In this document: positions 62,361 to 64,000 of the stretch, piece after piece
Numbering within the stretch: position 1 is the first letter of the stretch
Layout: each line of letters begins with the position of its first letter
Source: Roseburia_C sp900315735
GTDB lineage: Bacteria > Bacillota > Clostridia > Lachnospirales > Lachnospiraceae
Assembly (NCBI GenBank): GCA_052118425.1
Contig: JBQKHF010000006.1
Reading direction: 5' to 3' (one strand)
DNA: 64,000 nucleotides
Translations under genes and position numbers: made by a program
Notes under the pieces: model-generated
The model's input: only the letters and a program-made list of their open reading frames with translations
Database searches by the model: none
What the model was told of the DNA's origin: nothing

Positions 62361-63899
62361 ATGAGCAAGCTCCATAATGTCAGAGGCAGGATTACCTATA
62401 TATCCAGCCATGCCAAGCAGGAAAATCTGTATGCGGTATATGAAACCACAGACAGATCATACTGGACGGAGCTTGCCAGATACAATCAGCAGGAATTTCT
62501 GAAAAGTGGTACAGAGGGGAAATGTATCGAAGCAAGGGAGCTGATTATCGCATTACCGGAATCTTTTCCCAACCTTTATCAGCCCAACAAGCTGTTGCAG
62601 TTATTTACCAACCGCTTTAAAGAAAAATATGGTGTAGAGTGTGTATCAGCCCTACACCATAACAAACGGAAAACCAACTATCATATCCATCTTATCTTTT
62701 CTGAAAGGCTGTTACTACAAGAGCCTGTGGAAAAGATTGCAACACGCAATATGTTCTACAACGAACAGGGCAGGCATGTACGCACCAAGAAAGAGATAAT
62801 GGATGATAATGGAAATGTCCGTAAAGGCTGTAAGATTATCAAAAAAGGCGATGTTTATGAACGAACCTTATTTACCAATAAAAACCCATTGTTTAAGCAG
62901 GAAGCATTTGTAGATGAAGCAAAACGCTTTTATACCGACCTTATCAATCTTCTGATTGAGGACGATAAAGATAAGCTCCATATATTTGATAAAAACGGGG
63001 TGTATCTTGCCACCAAGAAAATCGGCAAAAATAATCCAAAAGCAGAACAGATAAAAGCGGACAACGAAGTGCGTATGCAATGGAATCACGAAGTAGACCG
63101 AGCAATCGTCAGCCAAGTACCAGAGGATGAGATACGACAGATAAAGAAAGAATTTATCACAGACCGTATCCGACAATCCATCGACGCATGGGGCAGACAG
63201 CCGGATATGCTTGCAAGCATTATCATAAATGCAACCATGAGACTGGCACTTCTGATTTCCAAAGTGCTGACAGCCGCAAGGGAACTGAAAAACAAACTGT
63301 TCCACGAAGCCATTGAAAAAGAGTATGGTAATAAGGCTGATGTAAAGGAAGAAAGTATCACCAATGCTGATATTACTCCGGTTGCGGAAGAAGTAACAAA
63401 GACGGAAATGACCACAGTTACCGAAACAACTGTTACAAAAACAGAGGTCATCGAAGCTCCTAAGCCGCAGATACCACCAAGACCTGTTATGCCACCGGAA
63501 GCAGCAGCTTATCCGAAACTTCGAAAGATAAAAACTGCGTTAGATAAGCAGAATGAAACTATCTTTGAAGCAGAGCGTGAACGCAACGCACTGGAATTTG
63601 AGAGAAACGATTTAAGGGGATTTATCAAACTTACCAAGAAAAAGGAGCTTGACAGCCGGATTGCCGCTAAAGAGAAAGAAATCCAAATCCTAAAAGCCGG
63701 ATTATCTGGTATTGTCAGACAGCATGGATTTGTAACGGTACAGGACTTCTACACAGCATTCTATACCACACAGCGTGCCACTGACACATATCAAAAAGAA
63801 TGTGCCAAGTGGGAAGAAGCCTACAGAGAGAAAACCACTCCAAAAGCCGAAACCTTACAAGAAAAGATACAACAGTATCAAGAAAAAGAGAGCCTGTGA
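62361..63899 (+). CDS. MobA/MobL-type relaxase
   Basis: 512 residues from the first ATG. The N-terminal relaxase domain (about 1-200) has GRITYISSHAKQENLYAVYE, ARELIIALPESFPN and the metal-binding histidines ALHHNKRKTNYHIHLIFSER. The C-terminal part is a Thr/Val-rich hinge, a Pro-rich stretch and a coiled coil (about 395-460; LEFERNDLRGFIKLTKKKEL). It nicks the oriT strand and pilots it to the recipient. The ATG has no ribosome binding site, while an in-frame extension of eight codons upstream, reading QRNSFIQ after an ATA codon at 62337-62339, is placed 7 bases after AGGAGG. Confidence 0.88.
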   Translation: MSKLHNVRGRITYISSHAKQENLYAVYETTDRSYWTELARYNQQEFLKSGTEGKCIEARELIIALPESFPNLYQPNKLLQLFTNRFKEKYGVECVSALHHNKRKTNYHIHLIFSERLLLQEPVEKIATRNMFYNEQGRHVRTKKEIMDDNGNVRKGCKIIKKGDVYERTLFTNKNPLFKQEAFVDEAKRFYTDLINLLIEDDKDKLHIFDKNGVYLATKKIGKNNPKAEQIKADNEVRMQWNHEVDRAIVSQVPEDEIRQIKKEFITDRIRQSIDAWGRQPDMLASIIINATMRLALLISKVLTAARELKNKLFHEAIEKEYGNKADVKEESITNADITPVAEEVTKTEMTTVTETTVTKTEVIEAPKPQIPPRPVMPPEAAAYPKLRKIKTALDKQNETIFEAERERNALEFERNDLRGFIKLTKKKELDSRIAAKEKEIQILKAGLSGIVRQHGFVTVQDFYTAFYTTQRATDTYQKECAKWEEAYREKTTPKAETLQEKIQQYQEKESL

Positions 63900-63971
63900 A
63901 AAAATCTCTGTAAATTAGACAATACAAAGGTCTTCTATGATAAAATATTAAATCATAGGAGGCCTTTTATT

Positions 63972-64000
63972 ATGGCAAACAGAAAAAAAGAAGTTTACAA
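63972..64000 (+). CDS. Start of a further element gene (partial)
   Basis: ATG after ATAGGAGGCCTTTTATT, encoding MANRKKEVY before the window ends. Too short to name; short basic N-termini like this are common for accessory mobilization or regulatory proteins of such elements. A 72-bp gap separates it from the relaxase gene. Confidence 0.6.

Larger units (their letters stand above)
59384..64000. mobile_element. Left part of an integrative mobilizable element
   Basis: Integrase, XRE repressor, excisionase, candidate oriT and relaxase follow each other in the typical order of small Tn916-like or mobilizable elements of clostridia. The element runs beyond the right edge. Its left end must lie at or left of the integrase stop codon, within the AT-rich stretch before it. 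There are no type IV secretion genes in the visible part, so it would need a helper. Confidence 0.85.

Noticed and set aside
1..64000. CRISPR arrays, rRNA, tRNA and riboswitches
   Set aside because: No regularly spaced repeats, no rRNA or tRNA signatures, and no leader with a recognisable riboswitch core were seen.

Overview
The window comes from a low-to-moderate GC Firmicute, most probably a Lachnospiraceae (Clostridia) gut anaerobe. The evidence is the anaerobic enzymes (pyruvate:ferredoxin oxidoreductase, class III ribonucleotide reductase with its activase, iron-dependent alcohol dehydrogenase), strong AGGAGG ribosome binding sites, Gram-positive sortase pili, and the Bacillus/Clostridia gene order rplS - lepB - rbgA - rnhB - FliK-like - FlhB-like - yraN. 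Nearly everything lies on the minus strand. The plus-strand exceptions are an ABC-F gene, an orphan hicB, and the excisionase and relaxase of a mobile element. I saw no tRNA, rRNA or CRISPR array.

Region by region. (1) 1-3423: a DUF512 radical-SAM/PDZ protein, der, plsY and the start of gpsA, in one operon. (2) 3513-6670: a GntR/YtrA regulator, an ABC ATPase and a permease, with their own promoter and a probable operator. (3) 6979-14745: a mini chemoreceptor-like protein, pgeF, yraN, FlhB-like and FliK-like proteins, rnhB, two lepB genes, rbgA and rplS. Two copies of a 94-bp structured intergenic repeat sit just behind transcription terminators here, and a partial third copy lies near 54.35 kb. 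(4) 14861-33555: about 18.7 kb of tightly packed minus-strand genes that read as one surface-appendage superlocus. In transcription order it holds a signal peptidase with a long N-terminal extension, a 1680-residue LPATG adhesin, an LPATG major pilin, two class C-like sortases, a minor pilin, two TasA-like proteins, two membrane-anchored accessory proteins, a SipW-type peptidase, a transglutaminase lipoprotein, and then a type IV pilus/pseudopilus module (PilC, four small N-terminally anchored proteins, PilT).

(5) 33960-39374: nifJ and a divergent ABC-F ATPase with a degenerate second nucleotide site. (6) 39539-41131: a FliD-like fragment, then an intergenic region of about 520 bp that is almost one imperfect palindrome with two hairpins at its apex. 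(7) 41132-51105: ung, hisF, hisH, an acidic membrane protein, cheV, a lipoprotein, a histidine kinase/response regulator pair, a small membrane protein and an SseB-like protein. (8) 51219-58753: nrdG and nrdD behind two NrdR-box-like sites, an Fe-ADH, an LCP (LytR-CpsA-Psr) cell-wall ligase, an ATC-hydrolase-family protein, a GNAT enzyme and an orphan HicB.

(9) About 59 kb to the window end: the left part of an integrative mobilizable element. It has a tyrosine integrase, an XRE repressor divergent from an excisionase with two identical-arm operators between them, a hairpin-rich candidate oriT or structured RNA, a MobA/MobL-type relaxase that may start at an ATA codon, and the start of one more gene. 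Flagellar/chemotaxis-like genes (FliK-like, FlhB-like, FliD-like, cheV, mini-MCP) are scattered, but no flagellar operon is present.
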